Positions 1 through 7,083 of a stretch of 64,000 nucleotides of DNA are shown here, piece by piece (positions within the stretch are counted from its first letter, which is position 1; every line of letters starts with the position of its first letter). The notes beneath the pieces were generated by a model. The model saw nothing but the letters and a program-made list of their open reading frames with translations, had not been told where the DNA came from and did no database searches. The DNA comes from a virus, in IMG/VR virus record IMGVR_UViG_3300017917_001996, positions 1 through 64,000 of that record; one strand, given 5' to 3'. The translations under genes and the position numbers were made by a program.

Positions 1-1
1 T

Positions 2-451
2 GAATACTGCCAAGACAACCTGAACGCTAAGGATCAGATTGAACGCATTGTGAACATTTCTACTATGTTCCGTGAATTCAACTTTGACATGCTGAAGGCT
101 CTTGTTGAAGAAATGAATCGTTACAACGAAACTCCTCAGCAAGCACTTGCTATGCTTAACGCCAAGCCTGAGTTTGATGGTGAGACTAAGTACGAAGTCA
201 AGATCGTCCATGAAGGCCAAGAGATTGACTACAATAGCGAATATCGTGGTAACCCTCTGAGCCCCGACGGTGTCGAGATTGGATTTGATCCGGCTCCTGA
301 TGACGACGAAGCCGATTACATTCACAAGGTCTTCACTGCAAGCACTCTTGTAACTGTTAAGAACGGTCAGTTTGTGTTTGAGGACAAAGGCACTCGTATT
401 ATGCTAACTCGCATCGTTGAGAAGAAGCCCAATTACTGGGATGCCTTTTAA
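2..451 (+). CDS. C-terminal part of a probable AAA+ ATPase (5' end outside window)
   Basis: The reading frame is open from base 2, so this is the 3' part of a gene that starts upstream; an internal GTG at 50 is not a convincing start. The visible part opens with a helical stretch (FNFDMLKALVEEMNRY) that resembles the lid/small helical domain of AAA+ ATPases annotated in T4-like marine phages. An acidic beta-rich tail follows. No Walker motif lies inside the window, so the ATPase call rests on recollection of that C-terminal family and is tentative. The gene ends at TAA 449-451 directly on a strong hairpin terminator and converges with the minus-strand protease gene. Confidence 0.4.
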   Translation, partial: EYCQDNLNAKDQIERIVNISTMFREFNFDMLKALVEEMNRYNETPQQALAMLNAKPEFDGETKYEVKIVHEGQEIDYNSEYRGNPLSPDGVEIGFDPAPDDDEADYIHKVFTASTLVTVKNGQFVFEDKGTRIMLTRIVEKKPNYWDAF

Positions 452-474
452 AAAAGCCCCGAAAGGGGCTTTTT
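451..474. terminator. Bidirectional intrinsic terminator
   Basis: A perfect inverted repeat (AAAAAGCCCC, loop GAAA, GGGGCTTTTT) lies between two converging genes. It has an A-run on one side and a T-run on the other, so it can terminate transcription on both strands. It overlaps both stop codons. Confidence 0.9.
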
Positions 475-1228
475 ATTTGAGTACAATATCAAAGATCCAA
501 GCCTCAAAGACTTCAGACCTTGCATAGTCGTAGGGTATCCAGAAGTAACCATTTTCGCCCCAGTCAGGACCAAAACTGTTCTTGGCTAACAGTTGTTTCT
601 TGTCTTGATTGTAGCCAACAAGAAAGACAGCGTGTTCACCATAGAAATCCTCAAATCTATTTTTAGGCATCTCTACAACAGGATTAGTTTTGTCAATTCC
701 AAAGAATTGAGTGTATACACTCATACCGATTACTACTGGTCGATTATTGTTTATGGCTGCAATGATCTCGGGTATACCATATAAACGTCGATAATTTTCA
801 AGTGTGCGTTTCTTAGCATCGGCATAGGCTTCCGGACTAGGACGCACATCAAATTTTTTAATGTCGTAGGGCCAAAGATCTTCTGAGCAGATACCATAAT
901 CAACTATACCTTCAATGGCAGCGCGAATGGTAGTGCCCGCATCTAGTTCTACTAGGTCTTCCTTAAAACGGCCGTTGTAGTAAACAAACAGCGAACTCAA
1001 CTCGGTGAAGTTTTTAGGATAATTACGCCTTAGCATCATTTCATATGCGCCAGCTAGAGCTTGTCCAACACAACTACCTAAAGTTGTTTGATCTTCAACT
1101 CGTGTATCCCATTCCCTCAGGTCCACTACATTTCTAGTAGGAATACGAGCAACCTGGTAAACCCAATCTCTATGATCAGGTCTACTAGGTCTGCATGAAT
1201 GCCTGTTACGGCTGATTAGATTATCCAC
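473..1228 (-). CDS. Papain-like (C1 family) cysteine protease
   Basis: A 251-residue protein with the complete catalytic set of a C1A peptidase. Gln47 (oxyanion hole) and Cys53 lie in QTTLGSCVGQALA with the papain spacing of six residues, His199 is in GEHAVFLVGY, and Asn217 is in AKNSFGPDWGENGYFWIP. The N-terminal pattern RPDHRDW resembles that of bacterial and phage C1 peptidases. No signal peptide is visible, so it would act in the cytoplasm or on the virion. Its start overlaps the end of the upstream fibre-like gene by 13 nt, and it is the last gene of a minus-strand run of structural-looking genes. A role in processing fibre proteins or in host attack is inference. Identity as a C1 peptidase is strong. 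Confidence 0.88.
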   Translation of the reverse strand: MDNLISRNRHSCRPSRPDHRDWVYQVARIPTRNVVDLREWDTRVEDQTTLGSCVGQALAGAYEMMLRRNYPKNFTELSSLFVYYNGRFKEDLVELDAGTTIRAAIEGIVDYGICSEDLWPYDIKKFDVRPSPEAYADAKKRTLENYRRLYGIPEIIAAINNNRPVVIGMSVYTQFFGIDKTNPVVEMPKNRFEDFYGEHAVFLVGYNQDKKQLLAKNSFGPDWGENGYFWIPYDYARSEVFEAWIFDIVLK

Positions 1229-1845
1229 CAGCCGGTGCTCCTAAAAACTACGCCAACACTTTGATTGGGTACACTAATGATGTAAGTAGCTTTGCCATCA
1301 ATTAGCTGACCAGCTTGAGGTTGTATAGTAATCTTACCAGAACCTTGGCCGTATTCATCTTTGATTGTGTACACACGACCATTGATGCCTGCAGGCAAGG
1401 TAATAGTTACTGCATTGGCACTAAAAACACCGATATATTCATCATTTAATGCGGCTGTATAACTTGTTGTGGTACCGTAAACATTAATTAAATCAGCACC
1501 ATAACTACTAATGGTAATATTACCGGTAGTTCCTGTTATAGTAATACCTGGGCCAGCTGCCAGACTGGTAACACCAGTGTTATAGATTTCGAATTTAGCA
1601 TTGGGTCCAGACGTAACTACATTGGTCAATGCAATCCCATTACCAGCAGTAGGAGTAACACTGGTAACAACCTGTGCGCCATTGGAAGTTAAATTACCAG
1701 TAACAGTAATCGAATTGAAGGTTACATTGGCATTAGGGTGCAGGTTTTGTGCAACAGATATAACACCATCAATAACATCAATATTGCCGCCTATCTGTAC
1801 AACACCATATTCCAGGGTTGATGCGGCTGAACTTAAATATGACAT
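1216..1845 (-). CDS. Fibre-like virion protein with C-terminal beta domain
   Basis: A 209-residue protein of low-complexity Thr/Gly/Asn-rich beta repeats (for example AGPGITITGTTGNITI), typical of phage tail-fibre shafts. The last ~70 residues form a compact domain: DEYIGV, TITLPAG, IDG, then a final SVGVVFRSTGWWII. The same domain ends the protein at 2193-2804, which also finishes with GGEWHII, so the two are paralogous adhesin or trimerisation tips. AGGAG precedes the ATG. It sits in a minus-strand operon with a Tyr-rich protein and a collagen-like protein. The exact virion location is unknown. Confidence 0.65.
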   Translation of the reverse strand: MSYLSSAASTLEYGVVQIGGNIDVIDGVISVAQNLHPNANVTFNSITVTGNLTSNGAQVVTSVTPTAGNGIALTNVVTSGPNAKFEIYNTGVTSLAAGPGITITGTTGNITISSYGADLINVYGTTTSYTAALNDEYIGVFSANAVTITLPAGINGRVYTIKDEYGQGSGKITIQPQAGQLIDGKATYIISVPNQSVGVVFRSTGWWII

Positions 1846-1848
1846 TTA

Positions 1849-2181
1849 TTATGCTCCTGCTGAACCGCAGTAACCGGCTGCGCTTTGGGAACCTGTGTAT
1901 CCCCAACCTTCTTTGTTTTCCATTTCTCTTTGTGCTTGTTTCATACCAGCACGAAATCCTCTGGCAAAGTCATCTTTGGCTGTATCGTATCTGCCAAAGT
2001 CATAGTAATAATCATATAAGTCTGTGTCGTCATAGTCATAGTAATCATAGTCAGGATAATCCCAATACCAATAATGATATGGATGATACCAATAATGTCT
2101 ATTCCAATAATGTCCTGGACGTTGTGGTCCGTGAGGTGCTTGTGGTGCTGCTTGTGGTCTGCGTGGTGGTCTTCTATTCAT
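1849..2181 (-). CDS. Tyr/Pro/His-rich low-complexity protein
   Basis: A 110-residue protein with no family I recognise. Residues ~1-25 are Pro/Arg-rich, ~25-65 are extremely Tyr/Asp/His/Trp-rich (HYWYHPYHYWYWDYPDYDYY), and a short charged helix (FARGFRAGMKQAQREME) is followed by GWGYTGSQS, which echoes the GYTGSQG repeats of the large fibre genes. It has a clear Shine-Dalgarno (AAAGGAG) before ATG at 2181 and lies between two structural-like genes on the same strand. The opposite-strand frame over the same bases lacks these signals and was rejected. A flexible adhesive or linker role is speculation. Confidence 0.6.
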   Translation of the reverse strand: MNRRPPRRPQAAPQAPHGPQRPGHYWNRHYWYHPYHYWYWDYPDYDYYDYDDTDLYDYYYDFGRYDTAKDDFARGFRAGMKQAQREMENKEGWGYTGSQSAAGYCGSAGA

Positions 2182-2192
2182 GATTTACTCCT

Positions 2193-2804
2193 TTAAATTA
2201 TATGCCATTCGCCGCCGCGACATAACATACTAACTGATTCGTAAGGTACTTCCATAACATAAGAAGTACTACCATCGATAAGGCCACTATTTGCAACCAC
2301 AAGCGTAACCTTACGGTTACCAATTGGCGGGCCCATTTCTATTTTTACAATAATTTGCTGACAATCTTCGCAATCTCCGGGAAGTGTGATAGTAACCGGT
2401 CCAGTACTATTAACACCAATGTAATAATCATCCATCGTAGCACTGTAGTCTTGTGATACCACTCTTGCCGAGCACTTGCAACTACAGTTTCCAGTCGCAC
2501 CAGTAGCTCCGATAGGGCCAGGTTCTCCTTGAGCGCCCGTTGCTCCAGTAGCACCAATCGGTCCTTGAGGTCCTGTAGCTCCGATGCATTCCGGCGGGCA
2601 AGGCGGGGGGTTGGGTCCTGTTGCACCATTTACTCCTTGTTGTAATACTGTTGATGATAATCCCGCAGGAATAAATTGACCGGACACTGTTTGTCTGATC
2701 AACTCAAGATGGTTATGAGTGAGATCATTTCGATTCTTATTAATCTGTGCGATTATTTCGTTGAGCTCAATTAATCTTTGTTCATTGGGATTCATTTTTT
2801 CCAT
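2193..2804 (-). CDS. Collagen-like fibre protein
   Basis: A 203-residue protein in three parts. Residues ~1-60 form a helical head (NEQRLIELNEIIAQINKNR). Residues ~70-115 are Gly-X-Y collagen-like repeats (GATGPQGPIGATGATGAQG) flanked by a Cys cluster NCSCKC. The C-terminal beta domain (DYYIGV, VTITLPG, LIDG, GGEWHII) is shared with the neighbour at 1216-1845. Phage collagen-like segments form trimeric fibre shafts, so this is most likely a thin fibre or head/tail decoration protein. The Cys cluster could lock the trimer and is unusual for a phage fibre. Its 5' end overlaps the upstream acidic-protein gene by 23 nt. Confidence 0.7.
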   Translation of the reverse strand: MEKMNPNEQRLIELNEIIAQINKNRNDLTHNHLELIRQTVSGQFIPAGLSSTVLQQGVNGATGPNPPPCPPECIGATGPQGPIGATGATGAQGEPGPIGATGATGNCSCKCSARVVSQDYSATMDDYYIGVNSTGPVTITLPGDCEDCQQIIVKIEMGPPIGNRKVTLVVANSGLIDGSTSYVMEVPYESVSMLCRGGEWHII

Positions 2805-3162
2805 CCTTAGAAAAGAATTGGAATAATTTTCCGCTGATAGTTGATTTTTCTTCTTTAACCGGTTCGGGCTCGGTTACTTCAATGTTGGGCTCTTGTTTAA
2901 TTTCTTCTATAGCCTGCTCGGCAGACTCTTTTATTGTGTCTTGCTCGTTGTCACAATCAACAACGGTGTTTTCTACTTTTTCTATATTAATATTAATATC
3001 TGTGTCGCTATCTGAGGTTTTGACTCCAGCAAACAGCGTCTGTTTAAAATCATCAAGGTTAAAAGGCTTTCCGCCTATGCTTGGTAACTCGCCAGTGAGT
3101 CTATACCTCGAAATTACATGACTTAAAGCTATTAATTCGTACTCGCGGGGATCCATTGCCAT
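2782..3162 (-). CDS. Acidic protein of unknown function
   Basis: A 126-residue protein with no recognised family. The first ~45 residues look folded (MDPREYELIALSHVISRYRL); the rest is strongly acidic and Glu/Val/Thr-rich (IEEIKQEPNIEVTEPEPVKE), ending in a short basic-aromatic segment GKLFQFFSKDGKNE. The acidic middle is probably disordered. It overlaps the collagen-like gene, with which it is presumably co-transcribed and translationally coupled. A fibre-assembly chaperone or linker role is possible from context only. Confidence 0.55.
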   Translation of the reverse strand: MAMDPREYELIALSHVISRYRLTGELPSIGGKPFNLDDFKQTLFAGVKTSDSDTDININIEKVENTVVDCDNEQDTIKESAEQAIEEIKQEPNIEVTEPEPVKEEKSTISGKLFQFFSKDGKNESQ

Positions 3163-3182
3163 ACCTCAACATCCTTTTAAAA

Positions 3183-3207
3183 TGGCGAACCCTTGTGAGG
3201 TTCGCCA
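3183..3207. terminator. Hairpin between minus-strand genes (probable terminator)
   Basis: A perfect 9-bp inverted repeat TGGCGAACC / GGTTCGCCA with a 7-nt loop. On the minus strand it follows the stop codon of the 3230-3853 gene and is followed by TTTTAAAA. The T-run is short, so it may be only a partial terminator or processing site ahead of the next gene. Confidence 0.55.
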
Positions 3208-3229
3208 GTTTTACTACTCAACGTTGAAA

Positions 3230-3853
3230 TTAACGAACGTTGTTGCTGGTGCTGGTTTGACCAACGCCGGCCATTGTGCCAAAGTTAACCATACCTTGGC
3301 GAGTCTCTTGTAGTTGACTCTGGAAGGCATTTAATTGGCTAGTTAGAGCAGCCCACTGACTGTTGTCAGCGTGACGGTGCCAGTGACGTCCATCATCAAG
3401 AGCAGCAACTAGTTCAGTGTTGCGCTCAATTAGACGACGACCATAGTCATCTTCACGTAGGCGATTAATTAGAGCAACAGTTTTCTCGTTTCCCGAATCG
3501 ATCTTGTCACTTAGATAAGTTGTCTGCTTGGCTAGTTCAACTTGTGTCTTTAGTGCATTGATTTCTGCATCCTTGCTTGCACCCAAGAATCCAGCAACTA
3601 CTTGTTGCTGTTGTGCTACGATCTGAGCACGGATATCGGCTAGGTCACGACCAGTGTCAAAGAAACGACTGTCGATGCCGCGGGCTGTATCGCTTACTCT
3701 TTGATTGATATCAAAACGTGCGTCTTTGATAGCGCCTTGTGTGTTATAGTCGCCTTTTAGACCTTCTTTAACGATTTCGTTAGTGTGCTCCGATGCTTCA
3801 CGACGGATGTCGCTGTGTTGACCGGCTAACATCATTGTATCTACTTCTGCCAT
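3230..3853 (-). CDS. Coiled-coil protein of unknown function
   Basis: A 207-residue, mostly helical, soluble protein with no recognised domain. Heptad-like stretches (AQIVAQQQQVVAGFLGASKD, EINALKTQVELAKQTTYL) suggest a long coiled coil around residues 70-135. A His/Trp patch (DGRHWHRHADNSQW) follows, and the C-terminus is Thr/Ser/Asn-rich. The start has a good Shine-Dalgarno (AAAGGAG). It is first in the minus-strand structural-like cluster, directly behind its own promoter candidate and a 15-bp palindrome, and is separated from the next gene by a hairpin, so it may be expressed more strongly than the genes behind it. A virion role is inferred from neighbours only. Confidence 0.6.
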   Translation of the reverse strand: MAEVDTMMLAGQHSDIRREASEHTNEIVKEGLKGDYNTQGAIKDARFDINQRVSDTARGIDSRFFDTGRDLADIRAQIVAQQQQVVAGFLGASKDAEINALKTQVELAKQTTYLSDKIDSGNEKTVALINRLREDDYGRRLIERNTELVAALDDGRHWHRHADNSQWAALTSQLNAFQSQLQETRQGMVNFGTMAGVGQTSTSNNVR

Positions 3854-3886
3854 TTTATTCTCCTTTATAAGTTATAACGGCTTGTA

Positions 3887-3901
3887 CAGGAATACTTCCT
3901 G
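3887..3901. promoter_or_regulatory. 15-bp palindrome, operator candidate
   Basis: CAGGAA-TAC-TTCCTG is a perfect dyad between the promoter candidate at 3933-3960 (minus) and the start codon at 3853. Its place just downstream of a promoter suits an operator. A natural candidate to bind it is the LuxR-type regulator encoded immediately upstream, but nothing in the sequence proves this. Confidence 0.4.
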
Positions 3902-3932
3902 CAATGTACCCTGAATGTTTGATCAGGTGTTA

Positions 3933-3960
3933 TAATTACTTAGGTAAAAATTGTGGTCAA
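3933..3960 (-). promoter_or_regulatory. Sigma70-type promoter candidate
   Basis: On the minus strand, TTGACC (3955-3960) is followed after 16 nt by TAATTA (3933-3938). The -35 box abuts the T-run of the upstream gene's terminator. It would drive the coiled-coil gene ending at 3853 and the structural cluster behind it. Confidence 0.45.
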
Positions 3961-3986
3961 AAAAATAGGCCTTGGTCTAAGGCCTA
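3959..3986 (-). terminator. Intrinsic terminator of the LuxR-type regulator gene
   Basis: The stem TAGGCCTT / AAGGCCTA with a 5-nt loop is followed on the minus strand by seven T residues. It lies just after the regulator's stop codon at 4007. Confidence 0.85.
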
Positions 3987-4006
3987 CTTCAGTGTATGTG
4001 CTATAA

Positions 4007-4699
4007 TTACTTCTTGGCAAACACAGCCAGTTGTGTTCTGTTCTTAACACCGTATTTCTTAAAAATGTGACCAAGATGAAGTTTAACTGTACTTTCACTA
4101 ATGTTCAGTGAACGTGCAATAACTTTGTTACTGGATCCTCGTTCAAGTACAATATTGAGAATTTGATTCTGACGAGGTGTAAGTTTAATTTCTTTCAAAG
4201 AACCCAATTCGGGTTTAGATTTTGAACCTGGTAATTGATCGATAATGTGTTTAGGCCAGTACGGAATGCCTGCCCATTGAGCAAGTACACCTTTTTCGCA
4301 TTCATCCCAACCATAGTCTCGAGAGTTTGGAATTATACCAATGATTCCACTTTTTTGTAGATCTTTTATTAGGGCAACATCAGCGCCACTGAAAATAGAA
4401 ACAGAAACGGAAATTTCATAGTCTAATTCAATTAGCTTGGAAAGAGTTCTTACCATGTTAACTACCTCAATGGCTGTTGTGTTATCTAGTTCGGCTTGAT
4501 GTATTGAAATGCTTTTAACTTTTTTAGACTTTAAATGTTCTGTTAAAGAATCCCAATTTGAGCAAAAGATAATTTCTTTTACATCGGATTTTTTATACAG
4601 CTCATCTAAATCATCTCTTATCGGTTCGATAAACCGATCAAATGTCTCATCGGTGAATGCTTTACTAAAAAATAAATGTACAGTTTTTTCAGTTGTCAT
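4007..4699 (-). CDS. LuxR/NarL-type transcription regulator
   Basis: The last ~60 residues form a clear LuxR-type helix-turn-helix: LTPRQNQILNIVLERGSSNK, then IARSLNISESTVKLHLGHIFKKYGVKNRTQL. The N-terminal ~150 residues alternate strand and helix like a receiver domain (EIIFCSNW, SISIHQAEL, SVSIFSGADV, GIIGIIP), but the usual phospho-acceptor Asp pattern is not obvious, so it may be a pseudo-receiver. I chose ATG 4699, giving MTTEKTV, because GGAGAG stands 6 nt upstream; an in-frame ATG at 4777 would add 26 residues. It has its own promoter and terminator and stands alone. A phage-encoded regulator of phage or host genes is plausible; its target is unknown. Confidence 0.82.
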   Translation of the reverse strand: MTTEKTVHLFFSKAFTDETFDRFIEPIRDDLDELYKKSDVKEIIFCSNWDSLTEHLKSKKVKSISIHQAELDNTTAIEVVNMVRTLSKLIELDYEISVSVSIFSGADVALIKDLQKSGIIGIIPNSRDYGWDECEKGVLAQWAGIPYWPKHIIDQLPGSKSKPELGSLKEIKLTPRQNQILNIVLERGSSNKVIARSLNISESTVKLHLGHIFKKYGVKNRTQLAVFAKK

Positions 4700-4808
4700 T
4701 TGTTCTCTCCACGGTGTATACAAATACTTACGTTTGTCTACACATCTGTTTAACATACCATGGTACGCCTTAGACATGAGTCTAGGTCTTCCTTCTATTA
4801 CTACGACT

Positions 4809-4838
4809 ATTATAAATAAAAGACCCGATTGATATCAA
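4809..4838 (-). promoter_or_regulatory. Promoter of the LuxR-type regulator
   Basis: On the minus strand, TTGATA (4833-4838) stands 18 nt from a consensus TATAAT (4809-4814). The -35 lies inside the palindrome TTGATATCAA (4829-4838), which also offers a -35-like box to the plus-strand gene at 4879, so the two divergent genes may share a control site. Confidence 0.6.
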
Positions 4839-4878
4839 ATTAAACAGTAGTACTTTTAACACTGGACTTACATCTCTT

Positions 4879-5127
4879 ATGAGCAATCTCACCAATTATT
4901 TTAACAACATTTGCTATAAACCTCTTTACAACATAGGCGACCGCGTCTACGGCCGCTGGAACAAAATTCCTTTCGTTGGTACAGTAGGTAACGATACCTT
5001 GATTAACGAACAAGAGGGTCCTCGCATCAGCATACATCTTGACTTGCCTATACGTGTCAATGATTACAATCATACAATAATATTTGTCAAGCATCGAGAC
5101 ATTAAACGTCTTGTTGAATTTAACTAG
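4879..5127 (+). CDS. Small conserved-looking protein, function unknown
   Basis: An 82-residue protein. Its middle (YNIGDRVYGRWNKIPFVGTV) has the look of a small SH3-like beta barrel of the kind used to bind nucleic acid or protein, and the end is a basic HRDIKRLVEF. No named family is recognised. It is divergent from the LuxR-type regulator and is followed at once by a hairpin terminator overlapping its stop codon. The overlapping minus-strand frame (4840-5094) was rejected because it lacks start signals and crosses the regulator's promoter. Confidence 0.6.
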   Translation: MSNLTNYFNNICYKPLYNIGDRVYGRWNKIPFVGTVGNDTLINEQEGPRISIHLDLPIRVNDYNHTIIFVKHRDIKRLVEFN

Positions 5128-5145
5128 ACTTTAGTCTAGGTTTTT
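5124..5145 (+). terminator. Intrinsic terminator
   Basis: CTAGAC, loop TTTA, GTCTAG, then G and five T residues. It overlaps the stop codon of the 4879-5127 gene. Confidence 0.8.
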
Positions 5146-5160
5146 GCCGTGTAGAAGTTT

Positions 5161-5166
5161 TAAATA
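5161..5166 (+). promoter_or_regulatory. T4-late-type TAAATA box
   Basis: TAAATA ends 5 nt before ATG 5172, and no Shine-Dalgarno stands between. T4 late promoters use TATAAATA as their only core element, so transcription here would start at or very near the start codon. Confidence 0.45.
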
Positions 5167-5171
5167 TCTGC

Positions 5172-6077
5172 ATGTGCATTATCATTGGCAAATATTTTGA
5201 CGACCTAGGCTGGGTTGCAGTTAAAAATCGAGACCGCAATTACATTCCTGAAATTTCTTTTCGTAAAAAAACTGCCAGCGGAGTTGAAGTCTTATACTTC
5301 TGGGATGATATAACACAGTATTGCGAAGGTTTTAATTCAGCCGGGGTAGGTATTCTCAGTGCTAGCTTGATGGTCTTAGACGACGAAAAAGAGATAGAGA
5401 AGCGCACTCGCACACCGAGTCGCGATGGTGCTAGAATAAAGAAAGCCTTGATGCTGCCTAATGTCAAGGCAGCGGCCATGCAATTGATCAATGATAAACT
5501 AACAGGAAATACCTTGGTGTTCAACAAGGATCATATGTTTCTAATCGAAGCTGCTCAAAATAACGGAAGGTATCGTTACAAGGTACGCGAGATTCCCCGA
5601 GACCAAACGGTAGTTAGGACCAATCACGGAATCTGGTTACCTTGGGCTGGCTATCAACGCGGTGTAGATCAAGCCGAGACTCTAAGTAGGATCAGTTCAG
5701 AAAGTAGAAAACTGATTGCCGATCAGGTAACCGAGCAATCACAGGACCCAGAAGATATCTTGGATGGACTAACCTTAGACTATACCAGCAACGGTCAATT
5801 AAATGCACTACGCACTACAACTGAAAAAAAGAAAATGCGTACCACAAGTCAAATCATGATCATACCCAAAGAGAGAACCATGTATGTACGCCCGGTGCAG
5901 AGCAATATGATTTTTAATTTTTGGGAATTGAACAAGCCCAATCAGCAGACCTGGATCGAAATTCTAAGCAATCGAGTTTTATACATGAACCTTAAGGACA
6001 TTGACCCTGGTAACGATCCACCATTTGATCACAGCCTAAGTCACGACTTGGACGAGCAAGAAGTCCAAATTACTTGA
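5172..6077 (+). CDS. Ntn-hydrolase (choloylglycine hydrolase / acyltransferase-like)
   Basis: A 301-residue protein beginning Met-Cys, so removal of Met would expose Cys2 as N-terminal nucleophile. Family-like signatures follow: Arg20-Asp21 in KNRDRN, GFNSAGVGIL near residue 53, and RTNHG near 149-153, matching the Asn-His-Gly of acyl-CoA:6-APA acyltransferase and penicillin V/bile-salt hydrolase relatives. No signal peptide is visible. Members cleave or transfer amide-linked acyl groups (bile salts, penicillin V, some acyl-homoserine lactones); the substrate here cannot be read from sequence. It is a single gene between a terminator and the next promoter, preceded by a TAAATA box instead of a Shine-Dalgarno. 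Superfamily call is good; substrate unknown. Confidence 0.72.
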   Translation: MCIIIGKYFDDLGWVAVKNRDRNYIPEISFRKKTASGVEVLYFWDDITQYCEGFNSAGVGILSASLMVLDDEKEIEKRTRTPSRDGARIKKALMLPNVKAAAMQLINDKLTGNTLVFNKDHMFLIEAAQNNGRYRYKVREIPRDQTVVRTNHGIWLPWAGYQRGVDQAETLSRISSESRKLIADQVTEQSQDPEDILDGLTLDYTSNGQLNALRTTTEKKKMRTTSQIMIIPKERTMYVRPVQSNMIFNFWELNKPNQQTWIEILSNRVLYMNLKDIDPGNDPPFDHSLSHDLDEQEVQIT

Positions 6078-6102
6078 TTTAACCGTTCTGTGCGTATATA
6101 AT
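6074..6102 (+). promoter_or_regulatory. Sigma70 promoter with downstream dyad
   Basis: TTGATT (6074-6079), 17 nt, TATAAT (6097-6102), overlapping the previous stop codon. An inverted repeat TAGTGG / CCACTA (6103-6121) lies at the expected transcription start and could be an operator or a 5' hairpin. It would drive the HNH gene and the ahpC operon. Confidence 0.7.
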
Positions 6103-6152
6103 TAGTGGAACAATACCACTAAGTATTACAAAGTGCTTTACACAGAGGTTTT

Positions 6153-6509
6153 ATGGGTTCAGGAAATTATTGCTTCACTTGTTTAAATTGCGGTCGACAA
6201 AATCCAGTTAAGAGCAGTGGCATTATATCTAAGTATTGTAATAACAAATGCCAGGCAGAACACCGCAGTCGTTCTCTTGTAAAAGAATGGAAAGACAACG
6301 AAACTACAACCGCTTGGCGTCAAGTTCCCGAATATGTCAAAAAATACTTGATATCTAGTCGAGGCCATAAATGTGAAATCTGTGGCGGCACTGAGTGGCA
6401 AGGAGAAGAGATTCCGTTAGTTGTAGATCATTGGGATCGTAACACTCATAATAACGAAGAGTCAAATTTAGCAATTATATGTCCTAACTGTAGGTCACAA
6501 CGTAAGTAA
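6153..6509 (+). CDS. HNH endonuclease with zinc-binding cysteines
   Basis: A 118-residue protein with an N-terminal Cys pair pattern (CFTCLNCG, then YCNNKCQ) like a treble-clef zinc finger. Its C-terminal HNH core has CEICGG, VVDHWDRNTHNN, and SNLAIICPNCRSQRK; His in VDHWD and Asn in SNLAI are the expected catalytic/structural positions, and the CxxC pairs hold structural zinc. Such small HNH proteins are free-standing homing or nicking endonucleases in T4-like phages. GAGG precedes the ATG, and the gene is 29 nt ahead of ahpC, probably on the same transcript. Confidence 0.8.
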   Translation: MGSGNYCFTCLNCGRQNPVKSSGIISKYCNNKCQAEHRSRSLVKEWKDNETTTAWRQVPEYVKKYLISSRGHKCEICGGTEWQGEEIPLVVDHWDRNTHNNEESNLAIICPNCRSQRK

Positions 6510-6537
6510 TTCATTTAACACACAAGGAGAAACACAA

Positions 6538-7083
6538 ATGAAAACAATCGGCGATAAAATTACAAGTTTTGCAGTTACTGGCGTCAAGCCTGGCGCACTT
6601 TCTCCAGAGGGTGCGTTCGAAACTATTACTGACAAAAGCTTCGAAGGAAAATGGAAAGTTATTGTCTACTATCCTAAGGACTTCACTTTCGTATGTCCTA
6701 CTGAGATTGTTGCTTATGACAAGCTCAATGGTGACTTTGCTGACCGTGATGCAGTTCTATTGATCGGCAGCACAGACAATGAGTTCTGCAAGCTGGCATG
6801 GCGTAACGCACACGAAGATCTAAAGAAGACAAATTCTTGGAGCTTCGCTGATGTTGCTCGGGACGAAAACAGCCTAGCCGACCAACTTGGTATCTTCTAC
6901 GGCCCTGCTGGTGCTGCACTTCGCGCTACATTCATTGTTGACCCTGATAACGTTATTCAGCACGTTACAGTAAACAACTTAGACGTTGGTCGTAACCCAG
7001 ACGAAACATTGCGTGTTCTAGACGCACTGCAAACTGGCGAACTATGCCCATGCAGCCGTCCTGTCGGTGGTGAGACACTGTAA
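6538..7083 (+). CDS. ahpC: Peroxiredoxin, AhpC family
   Basis: A 181-residue AhpC/Prx protein that reduces H2O2 and organic peroxides. The peroxidatic centre is PKDFTFVCPTE with Cys53, together with Pro46 and Thr50. The C-terminus carries GELCPCSRP with Cys170 and Cys172, so the resolving position is a CxC, different from the single resolving Cys of enterobacterial AhpC. Length is normal. AAGGAG precedes the start. It begins a tight operon with a DOPA-dioxygenase-like gene, an AhpD-like gene and an SGNH hydrolase; the AhpC-AhpD pairing suggests AhpD supplies the reducing disulfide centre. In a phage this would protect the infected cell or phage DNA from oxidative stress (inference). Confidence 0.95.
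   Translation: MKTIGDKITSFAVTGVKPGALSPEGAFETITDKSFEGKWKVIVYYPKDFTFVCPTEIVAYDKLNGDFADRDAVLLIGSTDNEFCKLAWRNAHEDLKKTNSWSFADVARDENSLADQLGIFYGPAGAALRATFIVDPDNVIQHVTVNNLDVGRNPDETLRVLDALQTGELCPCSRPVGGETL

Noticed and set aside
1818-2183. Plus-strand open frame across the Tyr-rich gene
   Set aside because: No ribosome site, an unlikely Cys/His/Leu-rich composition, and a good Shine-Dalgarno belongs to the minus-strand gene over the same bases.
2345-2629. Minus-strand frame inside the collagen-like gene with a coiled coil and one TM helix, like a small holin
   Set aside because: It runs in another frame of the Gly-X-Y repeats, which produce regular heptads by chance, and no ribosome site precedes it. 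Worth remembering only if a relative keeps the frame.
4840-5094. Minus-strand frame opposite the small gene at 4879
   Set aside because: It runs into the region of the regulator promoter, lacks a ribosome site, and the plus-strand protein looks more like a folded domain.
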